Positions 16,450-26,685 of a DNA stretch of 64,000 bases are shown in pieces. Position 1 is the first letter of the stretch. Each line of letters starts with the position of its first letter. Both the position numbers and the translations under genes were made by a program. The notes under the pieces were generated by a model that was not told the origin of the DNA, made no database searches, and saw nothing but the letters and a program-made list of their open reading frames with translations. Source of the DNA: Pseudomonas resinovorans NBRC 106553 (GTDB taxonomy: Bacteria; Pseudomonadota; Gammaproteobacteria; Pseudomonadales; Pseudomonadaceae); the NCBI RefSeq assembly GCF_000412695.1, contig NC_021499.1:2418001-2482000 (forward strand), given 5' to 3'.

Positions 16450-17475
16450 TCAACGGCGCGGCAGAGTCAGGCGGGCGAGGAGGCCGCCGCCTTCGGGGGC
16501 GAGCAGTTGCAGGTCGCCGCCCTGGCGCCGGGCCGCTTCGCGGGCGATGGTCAGGCCGAGGCCGATGCCGCCGGAGTTGCGGTTGCGGGAGCCTTCCAGG
16601 CGGTAGAAGGGTTCGAACACCGCGTCAAGCATGGCCTCGGGAATGCCCGGCCCCTGGTCGCGGACTTCGACGATCACCTGCGTCGGACTGTCCTCCAGGT
16701 GGATGTGCGCATGCCCGGCATAGCGCTGGGCGTTGTCCACCAGGTTGGCGATAGAGCTGCGCATCGCCAGCGGCTGGGCCCGCAGGGGCGCGCAGTGTCC
16801 GCTGACGGTCACCTCGACGCCATGGTCCAGGGCGTCCTCGGCCAGGGATTCCACCAGGGCCTGCAGGTCGAACCATTGCAGTTCCTCGTGGGCGCGCTGT
16901 TCGTTGAAGTAGTTGAGGGTGGCATTGAGCATGCCCGACATCTCGCCCAGGTCCTGGGAGAGGCGCCCGTGCAGGGCCTGGTCTTCGACCTGTTCCACCC
17001 GCAGGCGCATGCGTGCCAGTGGGGTGCGCAAGTCGTGGGAAACCGCCGCGAGCATGCGGCTGCGCTGGGCGACCTGGGCGCGGATTCGCTCCTGCATGCG
17101 GTTGAAGGCGTGGGCGGCCTGGCGTACTTCCTGCGGGCCGCGTTCTTCCAGGGCCGGGCTTTCCAGGTCGTCGCTCAGGCGCTCGGCGGCTTCCGACAGG
17201 CGCTGGATGGGCCGCGCCAGCCAGCGTGCGCCAAGCCAGGCGGCAGCCACCAGGGTGATGCACTGGAAGGCCAGCAGCACCCAGGGCCCGCCGAAGCGTG
17301 GCGGTGGCGGTGGTGGCGGGCCGGCGAAGGCCTGGCCGGACGGCGGTGGCGGAGGAGGAGGGGGCGGCGGGCCGCCGTAGTGTCTGAACCAGATGAAGGC
17401 CAGCAGGTGGGCGATGACGATGGCCAGCAGGAAGATGCCGAACAGCCGCGCGAAGAGGGTGTCGGCCTGGCGCAT
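16450..17475 (-). CDS. Sensor histidine kinase with poly-proline periplasmic loop
   Basis: Inner-membrane kinase of 341 residues. Two membrane helices (about 10-30 and 64-83) enclose a loop of only some 33 residues, which is almost entirely proline and glycine: a run of ten prolines at 36-45 and one of seven at 53-59. A HAMP segment follows, then HisKA with phospho-acceptor H147 in [14 protein letters not shown], then HATPase with NLVDNAQRYA, RDQGPGIP and GGIGLGLTI. The short loop cannot hold a ligand domain, so sensing is probably through the membrane or a partner protein. Its start overlaps the response-regulator stop by one base (TGATG). Long proline runs need elongation factor P for translation. 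Confidence 0.9.
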   Translation of the reverse strand: MRQADTLFARLFGIFLLAIVIAHLLAFIWFRHYGGPPPPPPPPPPSGQAFAGPPPPPPPRFGGPWVLLAFQCITLVAAAWLGARWLARPIQRLSEAAERLSDDLESPALEERGPQEVRQAAHAFNRMQERIRAQVAQRSRMLAAVSHDLRTPLARMRLRVEQVEDQALHGRLSQDLGEMSGMLNATLNYFNEQRAHEELQWFDLQALVESLAEDALDHGVEVTVSGHCAPLRAQPLAMRSSIANLVDNAQRYAGHAHIHLEDSPTQVIVEVRDQGPGIPEAMLDAVFEPFYRLEGSRNRNSGGIGLGLTIAREAARRQGGDLQLLAPEGGGLLARLTLPRR

Positions 17476-18230
17476 CAGCCGATGTCCCGTGCGTCGAACA
17501 GGTAGCCTTCGCCCCGCACCGTCTTGATCAGGCGCGGCGAGCGCGGGTCGTCGCCGAGCTTCTGCCGCAGGCGCGAGACCAGCAGGTCGATGCTGCGGTC
17601 GAAGGCCTCGATCGAGCGGCCCCGCGCGGCGTCCAGCAACTGTTCGCGGCTGAGTATCCGCCGCGGCCGTTCGAGGAAGACCCAGAGCAGGCGGAATTCG
17701 GCGTTGGACAGCGGCACCAGCAGCCCCTCGGGGGACTGCAGTTGGCGCAGCACGCTGTCCAGGCACCAGCCATCGAAGCGGATGCTGCTGCGGTTGTCGG
17801 CGCGTGGGCCTTCGCGGTCGTCCCGTACGCGGCGCAGGATGGTCTGGATGCGCGCCACCAGTTCGCGGGGCTCGAAGGGCTTGGCCATGTAGTCGTCGGC
17901 ACCCAGCTCCAGGCCGATGATGCGGTCCGCCGGTTCGCAGCGGGCGGTGAGCATCAGGATGGGAATGTCCGACCCGGAACGCAGCCAGCGGCACAGGGAC
18001 AGGCCGTCCTCGCCGGGCAGCATCAGGTCCAGCACCACCACGTCGAAGCGCGAGTCGGCCAGGGCCTGGCGCATGCCTTGGCCGTCATCCACGCCCACCG
18101 CTTCGATGTTGAAACGCGCCAGGTAATCGCAGAGCAGCTCACGGATGGGCGCGTCGTCGTCGACTATCAGCGCGCGGACGCTCCAGCGGTTCCGGGAGAA
18201 GGGCGTGTCCGAAGCAGGGGTCGATTGCAT
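17475..18230 (-). CDS. OmpR-family response regulator
   Basis: 251 residues. Receiver domain with acidic pocket DDD at 24-26, phospho-acceptor D68 in VVVLDLMLPG, and the T and K switch positions in MLTAR and MAKPF. C-terminal OmpR winged helix with LSNAEFRLLWVFL, DRSIDLLVSRLRQKLGDD and VRGEGYLF. It is the first gene of a two-gene unit with the poly-proline sensor kinase. The EF-hand gene lies further downstream on the same strand. The target is unknown. Confidence 0.92.
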   Translation of the reverse strand: MQSTPASDTPFSRNRWSVRALIVDDDAPIRELLCDYLARFNIEAVGVDDGQGMRQALADSRFDVVVLDLMLPGEDGLSLCRWLRSGSDIPILMLTARCEPADRIIGLELGADDYMAKPFEPRELVARIQTILRRVRDDREGPRADNRSSIRFDGWCLDSVLRQLQSPEGLLVPLSNAEFRLLWVFLERPRRILSREQLLDAARGRSIEAFDRSIDLLVSRLRQKLGDDPRSPRLIKTVRGEGYLFDARDIG

Positions 18231-18382
18231 GTTGGAGCTCTGGCCGAAAGGAGGGCGGGCATGGTCCGCCCCCGGGAATCACAGGGGCGAATGCTAGCGC
18301 GAGCGCGGCGCGCTAGCCATGGGCGGGCAAGGCTGGCGCAGCCGGGTATCGGCGGCGTGTCGGCTTTGTATCGGGGTGGATA

Positions 18383-18454
18383 CATGGGGTGTGAATTCAT
18401 GCGCCAACCGGACCCACGGGCCTCGCGGCCCTTCGCGAATGAATTCGCTCCTGC
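18383..18454. repeat. REPIN-like element, degenerate copy
   Basis: Arms GAATTCATGCGCCAA and GCGAATGAATTC enclose a core starting CCGGACC. It is the most degenerate of five related elements (others at 25781, 27702, 34225 and 40148). It sits between the divergent response regulator and the kdp operon. Confidence 0.6.
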
Positions 18455-18500
18455 ATCGAGCCGGCCGTGCCGCAGGGAGCATCGAGCTCGGTTCCCGATT

Positions 18501-18553
18501 CTTTACGCGTTTTTTATGCCACGGCCCCGCCCTGCGGCTCGTTCCTTTACGCG
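18501..18553 (+). promoter_or_regulatory. Candidate KdpE-binding region of the kdp promoter
   Basis: Two identical 9-mers, CTTTACGCG, begin 44 bp apart (18501 and 18545), about four helical turns. The first runs into TTTTTTATGCC and is followed by CCCCGCCC. That pattern is like the T-rich, then C-rich KdpE site known upstream of E. coli kdpFABC. It ends 55 bp before kdpF. The likeness is by eye only. Confidence 0.45.
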
Positions 18554-18608
18554 CCCCCTTCCGACAATGGCTCCACGGCGGCATAGACCGCATCTAGGAG
18601 CACAGGCA

Positions 18609-18698
18609 ATGAGCGTTCTCGACGGGGTGTCCCTGGTTCTGGCCATGGGACTGTTCATTTATCTGCTGGTGGCGCTGCTGCGCGCCGATCGCGGCTAG
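18609..18698 (+). CDS. kdpF: KdpF, small K+-ATPase subunit
   Basis: 29-residue single-helix membrane peptide ([20 protein letters not shown], then VALLRADRG), the typical size and pattern of KdpF, which stabilises the KdpFABC complex. It lies 8 bp before kdpA. Its own ribosome site is GGAGCACAGGC. It is easily missed because of its length. Confidence 0.9.
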   Translation: MSVLDGVSLVLAMGLFIYLLVALLRADRG

Positions 18699-18706
18699 GA
18701 GGCCAC

Positions 18707-20407
18707 ATGCAACTTCAGGACATCGGGCTGATCCTGGCCTTTTTCGTGCTGGTGCTGGCGCCGGCACCCTTGCTCGGGCGCTTCTACTACCGGGTGATGG
18801 AGGGGCAACGTACCTTCCTCAGTCCGGTATTCGCGCCCGTCGAGCGCTTCTGCTACCGCATCGCCGGCGTCGACGCCGAGCGCGAGCAGGACTGGAAGGG
18901 CTACTGCGTGGCCCTGCTGGCCTTCAACCTGGCCGGCTTCGCGCTGCTGTTCGCCATCCTCATGCTGCAGGGCGCGCTGCCGCTGAACCCGCAGAATCTA
19001 CCCGGCCTGGAATGGAGCCTGGCGTTCAACACCGCCGTCAGCTTCGTCACCAATACCAACTGGCAGGCCTATAGCGGCGAAGCGTCGCTGAGCTACTTCA
19101 GCCAGATGGTCGGCCTTGGCGTGCAGAACTTCGTCAGCGCCGCCGTCGGCCTGTGCGTGCTGGTGGCCTTCGCCCGTGGCATCAGCCGCCGCAGCACCGA
19201 TCGCCTGGGCAACTTCTGGGTCGACCTGACCCGGGGCACCCTTTACGGCCTGCTGCCGCTGGGCCTGCTGCTGGCGCTGTTCCTGGTCTGGCAGGGCGTG
19301 CCGCAGACGCTGACCGACTACGCCCACGCCGTGACCCTGCAGGGCACCGAGCAGAGCATCCCCCTCGGCCCGGCGGCCAGCCAGATCGCCATCAAGCAGC
19401 TGGGCACCAATGGTGGCGGCTTCTTCGGCGTCAACTCGGCACACCCGTTCGAGAACCCCACCGCGTGGAGCAACCTGCTGGAGATGGCCTCGATCATCCT
19501 GATCCCGGCGGCCCTGCTGTTCACCTTCGGCCACTACGTCAAGGACCTGCGCCAGAGCCGCGCGCTGCTGGCCTGCATGCTGCTGCTGTTCGTCATCGGC
19601 CTGGGCGTGACCCTCTACAGCGAGTACCAGCCGAACCCGGCCCTGGCCGCACTGCCCATCGAGCAGTCCGGTTCCCTGGAGGGCAAGGAAAGCCGCTTCG
19701 GCATCGCCGCCTCGGCCCTCTGGGCGGTGACCACCACGGCCGCCTCCAACGGCTCGGTGAACGCCATGCATGACAGCTTCAGTGCCCTGGGCGGGATGGT
19801 CCCGATGTTCAACATGATGCTCGGCGAGGTGATCTTCGGCGGTGTCGGCGCCGGGCTCTACGGCATGCTGCTGTTCGTGCTGATCGCGGTGTTCCTCGCC
19901 GGCCTGATGATCGGCCGCACCCCCGAATACCTCGGCAAGAAGCTGGAAGCCCGCGAAGTGCGCCTGCTGGTGGCCACCCTGCTGGTGATGCCGGTGGGCG
20001 TGCTGGTGTTCTGCGGCCTGGCCATCAGCCTCGCCGGCCCGGCCGCGTCCATCACCAACCCTGGCGCCCACGGCTTCAGCCAGGCCCTCTACGCCTACAC
20101 CTCGGGCACCGCCAACAACGGCTCGGCCTTCGCAGGATTCGGCGCCAACACGCCGTTCCACAACGTGCTGATCGGGCTGGCGATGATCCTCGGCCGCTTC
20201 GGCTACATCCTGCCGGTACTGGCCATCGCCGGCAGCCTGGCGATGAAGAACCGCGCACCGCTGGGGGCCAACAGCTTCCCTACCCATGGTCCGCTGTTCG
20301 TCACCCTGCTGACCCTGACCATCCTCCTGGTGGGCGGCCTGACCTTCCTGCCGGCGCTGGCCCTTGGGCCGATCGCCGAACACTTGATGCAAATCCAGGG
20401 CTTCTAA
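18707..20407 (+). CDS. kdpA: KdpA, K+-binding and translocating subunit
   Basis: Inner-membrane channel-like subunit of the high-affinity K+-transporting ATPase, 566 residues. Four selectivity-filter repeats are visible: [45 protein letters not shown] and [18 protein letters not shown]. All keep the central glycines. ATG 18707 has AGGAGG upstream. It lies second in kdpFABC. KdpE-dependent induction under K+ limitation or osmotic stress is known for the family. Confidence 0.97.
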   Translation: MQLQDIGLILAFFVLVLAPAPLLGRFYYRVMEGQRTFLSPVFAPVERFCYRIAGVDAEREQDWKGYCVALLAFNLAGFALLFAILMLQGALPLNPQNLPGLEWSLAFNTAVSFVTNTNWQAYSGEASLSYFSQMVGLGVQNFVSAAVGLCVLVAFARGISRRSTDRLGNFWVDLTRGTLYGLLPLGLLLALFLVWQGVPQTLTDYAHAVTLQGTEQSIPLGPAASQIAIKQLGTNGGGFFGVNSAHPFENPTAWSNLLEMASIILIPAALLFTFGHYVKDLRQSRALLACMLLLFVIGLGVTLYSEYQPNPALAALPIEQSGSLEGKESRFGIAASALWAVTTTAASNGSVNAMHDSFSALGGMVPMFNMMLGEVIFGGVGAGLYGMLLFVLIAVFLAGLMIGRTPEYLGKKLEAREVRLLVATLLVMPVGVLVFCGLAISLAGPAASITNPGAHGFSQALYAYTSGTANNGSAFAGFGANTPFHNVLIGLAMILGRFGYILPVLAIAGSLAMKNRAPLGANSFPTHGPLFVTLLTLTILLVGGLTFLPALALGPIAEHLMQIQGF

Positions 20408-20416
20408 CGGAGAACC

Positions 20417-22471
20417 ATGATGAATGCCCCCATGCAGGCGCTCAAAGGCGCCACCCAGCAACCCAAGACCTCCTTTGCCGCGCTGTGGAAACCGGCGCTG
20501 CGCCAGGCCTTCGTCAAACTCGACCCGCGTCAGCTGGTGCGCTCGCCGGTGATACTGGTGGTCGAGCTGACGGCGGTGCTGACCACTGTGCTCTGCTTCA
20601 TCCCGAATCCTGCAGTGAGCACCGGCCTTGCCGTGCAGATCGCCCTCTGGCTGTGGTTCACCGTGCTCTTCGCCAACTTCGCCGAAGCCCTGGCCGAGGG
20701 GCGCGGCAAGGCCCGCGCCGACAGCCTGCGGGCCGGCAGCCAGGGCCTCACCGCCCGGCGCCGCAAGGCCAATGGCCAATTCGAGACCGTGCCGGCCGCC
20801 AGCCTGCGTCGTGGTGACCTGGTGCGGGTGGAGGCGGGCGAGTTGATCCCAGGCGATGGCGAGGTGATCGAGGGTATCGCCGCGGTCAACGAAGCGGCCA
20901 TCACCGGCGAGTCCGCGCCGGTGATCCGCGAGTCCGGCGGCGACCGCTCCGCCGTTACCGGCAACACCCGCATCGTCTCCGACTGGCTGCTGGTGAAGAT
21001 CACCGCCAACCCGGGCGAGTCCACCCTGGACCGGATGATCGCCCTGGTGGAAGGCGCCAAGCGCCAGAAGACCCCCAACGAGGTGGCGCTGGATATCCTG
21101 CTGATCGGCCTGACCCTGATCTTCCTGCTGGTGGTGGCCACCCTGCAGCCGTTCGCCCGCTTCGCCGGTGGCGACCTGCCGCTGGTGTACCTGGTGGCGC
21201 TGCTGGTGACCCTGATCCCCACCACCATCGGCGGCCTGCTCTCGGCCATCGGCATCGCCGGCATGGATCGCCTGGTGCGCCTGAACGTGATCGCCAAGTC
21301 CGGCCGGGCGGTGGAAGCCGCCGGTGACGTGCATGTGCTGCTGCTGGACAAGACCGGCACCATCACCTTCGGCAACCGCCGTTGCAGCGCGATGATCAAG
21401 GCCCCCGGCGTGGCCGGCAAGGAACTCTCCGACGCCGCGCTGCTGGCCTCCCTGGCCGACGAGACCCCGGAAGGCAAGTCCATAGTCGAGTACCTGCGTG
21501 CGCTGCACTCGATGCAGGAGCCGGCCCGCGAGGAAGTCACCGCGATTCCCTTCACCGCCGAGACCCGCCTCTCCGGCGCCGACTGGGCCGGCCGCAGCTA
21601 CCGCAAGGGCGCGGTGGACGCCGTGCTGGAGTGGGTCGGCATGCCCCGTGCCGAGGTGCCGGCGCCGCTGGCCCGGGAAATCGAGAAGATCGCCCAGAGC
21701 GGCGGCACCCCGCTGCTGGTGGCGGCCGACGGCAAGCTGCTGGGCGCCATCCATTTGAAAGACGTGGTCAAGCCGGGCATCCGCGACCGCTTCGCCGAGC
21801 TGCGCCAGATGGGCATCCGCACCGTGATGGTGACCGGCGACAACCCGCTGACCGCCGCCGCCATCGCCGCCGAAGCCGGGGTGGACGACGTGATCGCCGA
21901 AGCCACGCCGGAGAAGAAGCTGGCGCGCATCCGCCAGGAGCAAGGGGAGGGCAAGATGGTCGCCATGTGCGGCGACGGCGCCAACGATGCCCCGGCGCTG
22001 GCCCAGGCCGACGTCGGCCTGGCCATGAACGACGGCACCCAGGCCGCTCGCGAGGCCGCCAACCTGGTGGACCTGGACTCCGACCCCACCAAGCTGCTGG
22101 ACGTGGTGCAGGTGGGCAAGGAGCTGCTGGTGACCCGGGGCGCGCTGACCACCTTCTCGGTGGCCAATGACGTGGCCAAGTACTTCGCCATCCTGCCCGC
22201 GCTGTTCGCCGGCATCTACCCGCAGCTGGGCGTGCTCAACATCATGCAGCTGGCCAGCCCGCAGAGCGCGATCCTCTCGGCCATCGTGTTCAACGCGCTG
22301 ATCATCGTCGCGCTGATCCCCCTGGCCCTGCGTGGGGTGCGGGTGCAGGCCACGGACGCCGCCAGCCTGCTGCGGCGCAACCTGCTGATCTACGGCCTGG
22401 GCGGCATAGTCGCGCCGTTCTTCGGCATCAAGGTGATCGATGTCCTGCTCACCGCAGTGGGACTGGTGTGA
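20417..22471 (+). CDS. kdpB: KdpB, P-type ATPase subunit
   Basis: Catalytic subunit of KdpFABC, 684 residues. It has the actuator TGES loop (ITGESAPV), the phosphorylated aspartate D311 in LLDKTGTIT, the nucleotide-binding region ([10 protein letters not shown]), [10 protein letters not shown], and the hinge [19 protein letters not shown]. All P-type signatures are intact. It starts 9 bp after kdpA. Confidence 0.97.
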   Translation: MMNAPMQALKGATQQPKTSFAALWKPALRQAFVKLDPRQLVRSPVILVVELTAVLTTVLCFIPNPAVSTGLAVQIALWLWFTVLFANFAEALAEGRGKARADSLRAGSQGLTARRRKANGQFETVPAASLRRGDLVRVEAGELIPGDGEVIEGIAAVNEAAITGESAPVIRESGGDRSAVTGNTRIVSDWLLVKITANPGESTLDRMIALVEGAKRQKTPNEVALDILLIGLTLIFLLVVATLQPFARFAGGDLPLVYLVALLVTLIPTTIGGLLSAIGIAGMDRLVRLNVIAKSGRAVEAAGDVHVLLLDKTGTITFGNRRCSAMIKAPGVAGKELSDAALLASLADETPEGKSIVEYLRALHSMQEPAREEVTAIPFTAETRLSGADWAGRSYRKGAVDAVLEWVGMPRAEVPAPLAREIEKIAQSGGTPLLVAADGKLLGAIHLKDVVKPGIRDRFAELRQMGIRTVMVTGDNPLTAAAIAAEAGVDDVIAEATPEKKLARIRQEQGEGKMVAMCGDGANDAPALAQADVGLAMNDGTQAAREAANLVDLDSDPTKLLDVVQVGKELLVTRGALTTFSVANDVAKYFAILPALFAGIYPQLGVLNIMQLASPQSAILSAIVFNALIIVALIPLALRGVRVQATDAASLLRRNLLIYGLGGIVAPFFGIKVIDVLLTAVGLV

Positions 22472-22475
22472 CTTT

Positions 22476-22517
22476 CTCCCCTTTCCCGTTTGCGGGGGAG
22501 GGGCTAGGGGAGAGGGC
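22476..22517. repeat. C-rich/G-rich hairpin between kdpB and kdpC
   Basis: CTCCCC pairs with GGGGAG across a TTTCCCGTTTGCG centre, followed by GGGGAGAGGG. It occupies the 88-bp gap between two subunit genes that elsewhere are almost contiguous. It is similar in style to the hairpin pair at 35792-35899. Confidence 0.5.
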
Positions 22518-22559
22518 TGGAACCTCTCTCCAACTTAGATTTCCCGAGAGGAACTGAAT

Positions 22560-23111
22560 ATGCTTAGCCAACTTCGTCCCGCCTTGAGCCTCCTGGCCTT
22601 GATGACCCTGATCACTGGCGTCGCCTATCCCCTGACCGTTACCGGCATCGCCCAACTGGCCTTCCCCGAGCAGGCCAACGGCAGCCTGGTGCACGATGCC
22701 AAGGGCGAGGTGCGTGGCAGCGCCCTGCTGGCACAGAACTTCGAAGGCCCCGAATGGTTCCAGCCGCGCCCCTCGGTCGCGAGCTTCGCCACCGTGGCCA
22801 GCGGCGCCAGCAACCTGGCACCGAGTAACCCGGCCCTGGCCGAGCGCATCAACAAGGAAGCCCATCGCCTGGCCACCGAAGGTCGCGGCCCGGTGCCCAT
22901 GGCCCTGGTGACCACCTCCGGCAGCGGCCTCGACCCGCACCTGCCGCCGGCCGCCGCGCGCTACCAGATCCCGCGCATCGCCGCTGAACGCGGGCTGCCG
23001 GCCGAGGGCCTGGTGCGCCTGGTGGAGCAGAGCACCGAGCGACCTCTCGTAGGGCCGGCGGTGGTCAATGTGCTGGCCCTGAACACGGCATTGAATGAGA
23101 TGACTCGATGA
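22560..23111 (+). CDS. kdpC: KdpC, K+-ATPase stabilising subunit
   Basis: 183 residues. One N-terminal membrane helix ([21 protein letters not shown]), then a periplasmic domain with the family motifs [37 protein letters not shown] and [16 protein letters not shown]. It bridges KdpA and KdpB. ATG 22560 has GAGAGGAA upstream. Its last four bases overlap the kdpD start (ATGA). Confidence 0.96.
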   Translation: MLSQLRPALSLLALMTLITGVAYPLTVTGIAQLAFPEQANGSLVHDAKGEVRGSALLAQNFEGPEWFQPRPSVASFATVASGASNLAPSNPALAERINKEAHRLATEGRGPVPMALVTTSGSGLDPHLPPAAARYQIPRIAAERGLPAEGLVRLVEQSTERPLVGPAVVNVLALNTALNEMTR

Positions 23112-25756
23112 GTGATACCCGGCGTGCCGACGCGCTTCTGGCGGACATGCCCCAAGGCGGGCGCGGCCGGTTGAAGGTCTTCCTCGGCGCGGCACCGGGC
23201 GTGGGCAAGACCTACGCCATGCTCCAGGCCGCCCAGGCGCAACTGCGCCAGGGCGTCGACCTGCGCGCCGGGGTGGTGGAAACCCACGGCCGGGCGGAAA
23301 CCGAGGCCATGCTCGCCGGACTGCCGCAGCAACCGCTGCGGCGTTTCGATTATCGCGGCATGGCCCTCACCGAGATGGACCTGGACGGCATCCTCGCCCA
23401 GCCGCCGAAGCTGGTGCTGGTGGACGAGCTGGCCCATACCAACGCCCCCGGCAGCCGCCACGCCAAACGCTGGCAGGACGTCGAGGAGCTGCTCGACGCC
23501 GGCGTCGACGTCTACACCACGGTCAACGTCCAGCACCTGGAAGCCCTCAACGACCAGGTCCACGACATCACCGGCGTGCAGGTGCGCGAGACCCTGCCGG
23601 ACTGGGTGCTGCAGGAGGCCGACGAGATCCTCCTGATCGACCTGCCGCCCCGGGAGCTGCTGGAGCGCCTGCGCGAGGGCAAGGTCTATGTGCCCGAACA
23701 GGCCCGTGCGGCCATCGACGCCTTCTTCTCCCAGACCAACCTCACCGCCCTGCGCGAGCTGGCCATGCAGACCGCCGCCGCGCGGGTGGATGCCGACCTC
23801 AACCGGCGTTACCGCCAGCGCGGCCTGGAAGCCCCCGCCGTGCGTGGCCGGCTGCTGGTGGGAATCGATGGCGACCACCAGGCCGAACGGCTGGTGCGCC
23901 ATGCCAGCCGGGTGGCCGAACGACGCCACCTGCCCTGGTCGGTGGTTTATGTGGACACCGGAGGTGCCCGTTCCGAGGAAGTCCGCTCGCGCCTGCAAGG
24001 CGCCCAGCAACTGGCCGAGCGCCTGGGCGGCGAGGTGGTGACCTTGCGTGGCGAGTCCGTGGCCAAGGGGCTGGTGCAGCACGCAGCCGAGCGACGCGCC
24101 AGCCTGCTGCTGGTGGGCCGCAGCCGTCAGCGCCTGCGCCGGCGCCTGCTGGGACGAGGCCTGGCCGAACGCCTGCTGCGCCTGGGCGAAGGCCTGGAAG
24201 TGAGCGTGCTGGACACCGAGGTCGACCGACGTCCGCCCAGCCCCAGGGCCACTCACCACACCCGCCTGCTGGACTACGGCCTGGCGGTAGTGGCGGCGAT
24301 CACCGCCAGCCTGGTTGCCTGGGCGGTGGCCCATACCCTGGAGTTGCCGAACATCTCCCTGGTGTTCCTCGCCGCCGTGTTGCTGGTGGCGGTGCGCAGC
24401 AGCCTGGGGCCGGCACTGCTCTGCGCCGGATTATCGTTCATCGCCTATGACTTCCTGTTCATCCCGCCGACCTTCTCGCTGACCATCGCGCGCCAGGAAG
24501 ACGTGCTGACCCTGCTGTTCTTCCTGCTGATGGCCGGGCTCACCGGTAACCTTGCTTCGCGTCAGCGTCGCCAGTTGGACGCCCTGCGCGATACCCAGTC
24601 GGAAACCACCGCGCTGCTCGATCTGTCGCGCAAGCTCACCGCCGCTACCGACCGCCAGGCTGTGCTCAATGTCGCCGTGCAGCAGTTCGAGACCTGGCGC
24701 GACGTGGAGGTCTGCCTGCTGTCCCGTGGCCGCGATGGCGTGTGGAAGGTGGAGGCGGGCGCCCAGCGCCTGCTGGCCGACCAGGAACGCGCGGCGGCGG
24801 AGTGGTCCTGGCAGCATGACCAGCCGGCCGGCCTGGGCACCGATACACTGCCGGGCGGCCGCTGGTGGTGGCTGCCGCTGTCGGGAGAGGAGGGGCCGCT
24901 GGTACTGCTGGGGGTCAGCCCCCGTGACGAGGCGCCGTTGCCGGTGGGCCGTCGCCGGTTGATCGCCGCCCTCGGCCAGCCGCTGGCCCAGGCCCTGGCC
25001 CGCGCCCAGCTGGCCGAAGAGCTGGAAGCGGCGCGCCTGCATGGGGAAACCGAACAACTGCGCAGCGCGCTGCTGGCGTCCGTCTCCCATGACCTGCGTA
25101 CGCCGCTCACCGCCATGCGTGGCTCCATCGACAGTCTGCTTTCCCTGGGCGAAGCCATTCCCATGGACGATCGCCGCGAGTTGCTGGAGGGCACTCGCGA
25201 TGAAGCCGAGCGGCTCGATCGCTATATCCAGAACCTGCTGGACATGACCCGCCTGGGCCACGGCGGGCTCAAGCTCGCCCGCGACTGGGTGGCGCCGGTG
25301 GACATAGTCGCCAGCGCCCTGCAGCGCTTGCGCCCGGTGCTGGCGCCGTTGCAGGTGGAAACCGGGGTGCCGGAACAACTGCCGCTGCTCTATGTGCATG
25401 CCGCGCTGATCGAGCAGGCGCTGGTCAACGTGCTGGAGAACGCCGCGCGCTTCTCCCCCAGTGGCGGCCGCCTGCGGGTGGCGGTGGAGGCCGACGAGGC
25501 CGAGCTGCGTTTCTCCGTTGCCGACCAGGGGCCGGGCATTCCGCCGGATGAGCGCGAGCGGATCTTCGACATGTTCTACACCGCCGCCCGTGGCGACCGG
25601 GGCGGGCAGGGCACGGGCCTCGGCCTGGCCATCTGCCAGGGCATGGTCGGCGCCCACGGCGGCCGTGTGACCGTGGGCGAAGGCCTGGACCACCGCGGCG
25701 CCACCCTGACCCTGCACCTGCCGTTGCATCCGCAGCCGCAGTTGGAGGAAGAATGA
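23108..25756 (+). CDS. kdpD: KdpD, turgor/K+-sensing histidine kinase
   Basis: Inner-membrane sensor kinase of 882 residues with the complete KdpD layout. The N-terminal KdpD domain carries a Walker [10 protein letters not shown] (27-35) and [15 protein letters not shown] universal-stress-like domain follows (about 250-370), then four close membrane helices (about 390-490), a GAF region, HisKA with H661 in [13 protein letters not shown], and HATPase with [19 protein letters not shown] and GTGLGLAI. It overlaps kdpC by 4 bases. Its partner kdpE is 158 bp away, separated by a REPIN element. Confidence 0.96.
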   Translation: MSDTRRADALLADMPQGGRGRLKVFLGAAPGVGKTYAMLQAAQAQLRQGVDLRAGVVETHGRAETEAMLAGLPQQPLRRFDYRGMALTEMDLDGILAQPPKLVLVDELAHTNAPGSRHAKRWQDVEELLDAGVDVYTTVNVQHLEALNDQVHDITGVQVRETLPDWVLQEADEILLIDLPPRELLERLREGKVYVPEQARAAIDAFFSQTNLTALRELAMQTAAARVDADLNRRYRQRGLEAPAVRGRLLVGIDGDHQAERLVRHASRVAERRHLPWSVVYVDTGGARSEEVRSRLQGAQQLAERLGGEVVTLRGESVAKGLVQHAAERRASLLLVGRSRQRLRRRLLGRGLAERLLRLGEGLEVSVLDTEVDRRPPSPRATHHTRLLDYGLAVVAAITASLVAWAVAHTLELPNISLVFLAAVLLVAVRSSLGPALLCAGLSFIAYDFLFIPPTFSLTIARQEDVLTLLFFLLMAGLTGNLASRQRRQLDALRDTQSETTALLDLSRKLTAATDRQAVLNVAVQQFETWRDVEVCLLSRGRDGVWKVEAGAQRLLADQERAAAEWSWQHDQPAGLGTDTLPGGRWWWLPLSGEEGPLVLLGVSPRDEAPLPVGRRRLIAALGQPLAQALARAQLAEELEAARLHGETEQLRSALLASVSHDLRTPLTAMRGSIDSLLSLGEAIPMDDRRELLEGTRDEAERLDRYIQNLLDMTRLGHGGLKLARDWVAPVDIVASALQRLRPVLAPLQVETGVPEQLPLLYVHAALIEQALVNVLENAARFSPSGGRLRVAVEADEAELRFSVADQGPGIPPDERERIFDMFYTAARGDRGGQGTGLGLAICQGMVGAHGGRVTVGEGLDHRGATLTLHLPLHPQPQLEEE

Positions 25757-25780
25757 GCGCATTCGGCCGAATGAAACATC

Positions 25781-25875
25781 GTAGGGGCGAATTCATTCGC
25801 CAAGGGACGCGAAGCGGCCCCAGAGGCATCGAGGGCCGAACCTGCGGTTCGGTTGGCGAATGAATTCGCCCCTAC
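25781..25875. repeat. REPIN-like element between kdpD and kdpE
   Basis: 95-bp element bounded by GTAGGGGCGAATTCATTCGC and its inverted copy. Each arm is itself a hairpin (GGCGAAT-TC-ATTCGCC) preceded by GTAG, the layout of a REP, so the whole is a pair of opposed REPs. The centre holds CCGAAC-CTGCG-GTTCGG. It splits the kinase and regulator genes, which are contiguous in most kdp operons. Confidence 0.8.
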
Positions 25876-25914
25876 AGAGAAGCCCCTCCCTGCAATGAGT
25901 TTGAAGAACCAACC

Positions 25915-26607
25915 ATGACATCCAACCAACCGACCATCCTGGTCATCGACGACGAAGCGCAGATCCGCAAGTTCCTGCGCATCAGCCTGGCGGCCCAGGG
26001 CTACCGGGTGCTGGAGGGCGCCAACGGCCGCGAGGGCCTGGAACAGGCCGCGCTGGCCAAGCCCGACCTGCTGGTGCTCGACCTCGGCCTGCCGGACATG
26101 GACGGCCAGGAGGTGCTCCGCGAGCTGCGCGAGTGGTCCCAGGTGCCCGTGCTGGTGCTCTCGGTGCGCGCCAGCGAGGGCGAGAAGGTGTTGGCCCTGG
26201 ACGGCGGCGCCAACGACTACGTGACCAAGCCTTTCGGCATCCAGGAGTTCCTCGCCCGGGTACGGGTGATGCTGCGCCAGGCCGGGCCCGGCGAACAGCA
26301 ACAGGCCAGCGTCGCCAGCGGTCCGTTGCAGCTGGATTTCGCCTACCGCCGGGTGACCCTGGGCGGAGAGGAGGTGCAGCTCACCCGCAAGGAGTACGCG
26401 GTGCTCGCGCAACTGGCCCGCCACCTCGGCCGGGTGGTGACCCAGCAGCAACTGCTCAAGGACATCTGGGGCCCCACCCATGTCGAGGACAGCCACTACC
26501 TGCGGGTGGTGGTGGGGCACCTGCGGCAGAAGCTCGGCGACGACCCGGCCGACCCGCGATACATCGTCACCGAGGCCGGCGTTGGCTATCGTCTGAAAGA
26601 GAACTGA
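25915..26607 (+). CDS. kdpE: KdpE, response regulator of the kdp operon
   Basis: 230 residues, OmpR family. Receiver with D56 in LLVLDLGLPD, and TKPFGIQEF at the conserved lysine. C-terminal winged helix with LTRKEYAVLAQLARHLGRVVT, DSHYLRVVVGHLRQKLGDD and VGYRL. It activates kdpFABC when phosphorylated by KdpD. The REPIN inserted upstream may make its translation or mRNA partly independent of kdpD. There is no obvious strong promoter in the gap. Confidence 0.95.
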   Translation: MTSNQPTILVIDDEAQIRKFLRISLAAQGYRVLEGANGREGLEQAALAKPDLLVLDLGLPDMDGQEVLRELREWSQVPVLVLSVRASEGEKVLALDGGANDYVTKPFGIQEFLARVRVMLRQAGPGEQQQASVASGPLQLDFAYRRVTLGGEEVQLTRKEYAVLAQLARHLGRVVTQQQLLKDIWGPTHVEDSHYLRVVVGHLRQKLGDDPADPRYIVTEAGVGYRLKEN

Positions 26608-26685
26608 TCGCCCTGTGCCACGGGGCAGGCGGCGAGCGTCCAGTGCTGCACGGGCGCGATGGCGCCACCCAATGGAAGAACCGGC

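Noticed and set aside
18998..21943. Long minus-strand open frame across kdpA and kdpB
   Set aside because: Same GC artefact; crosses two certain genes and shows no family signature.
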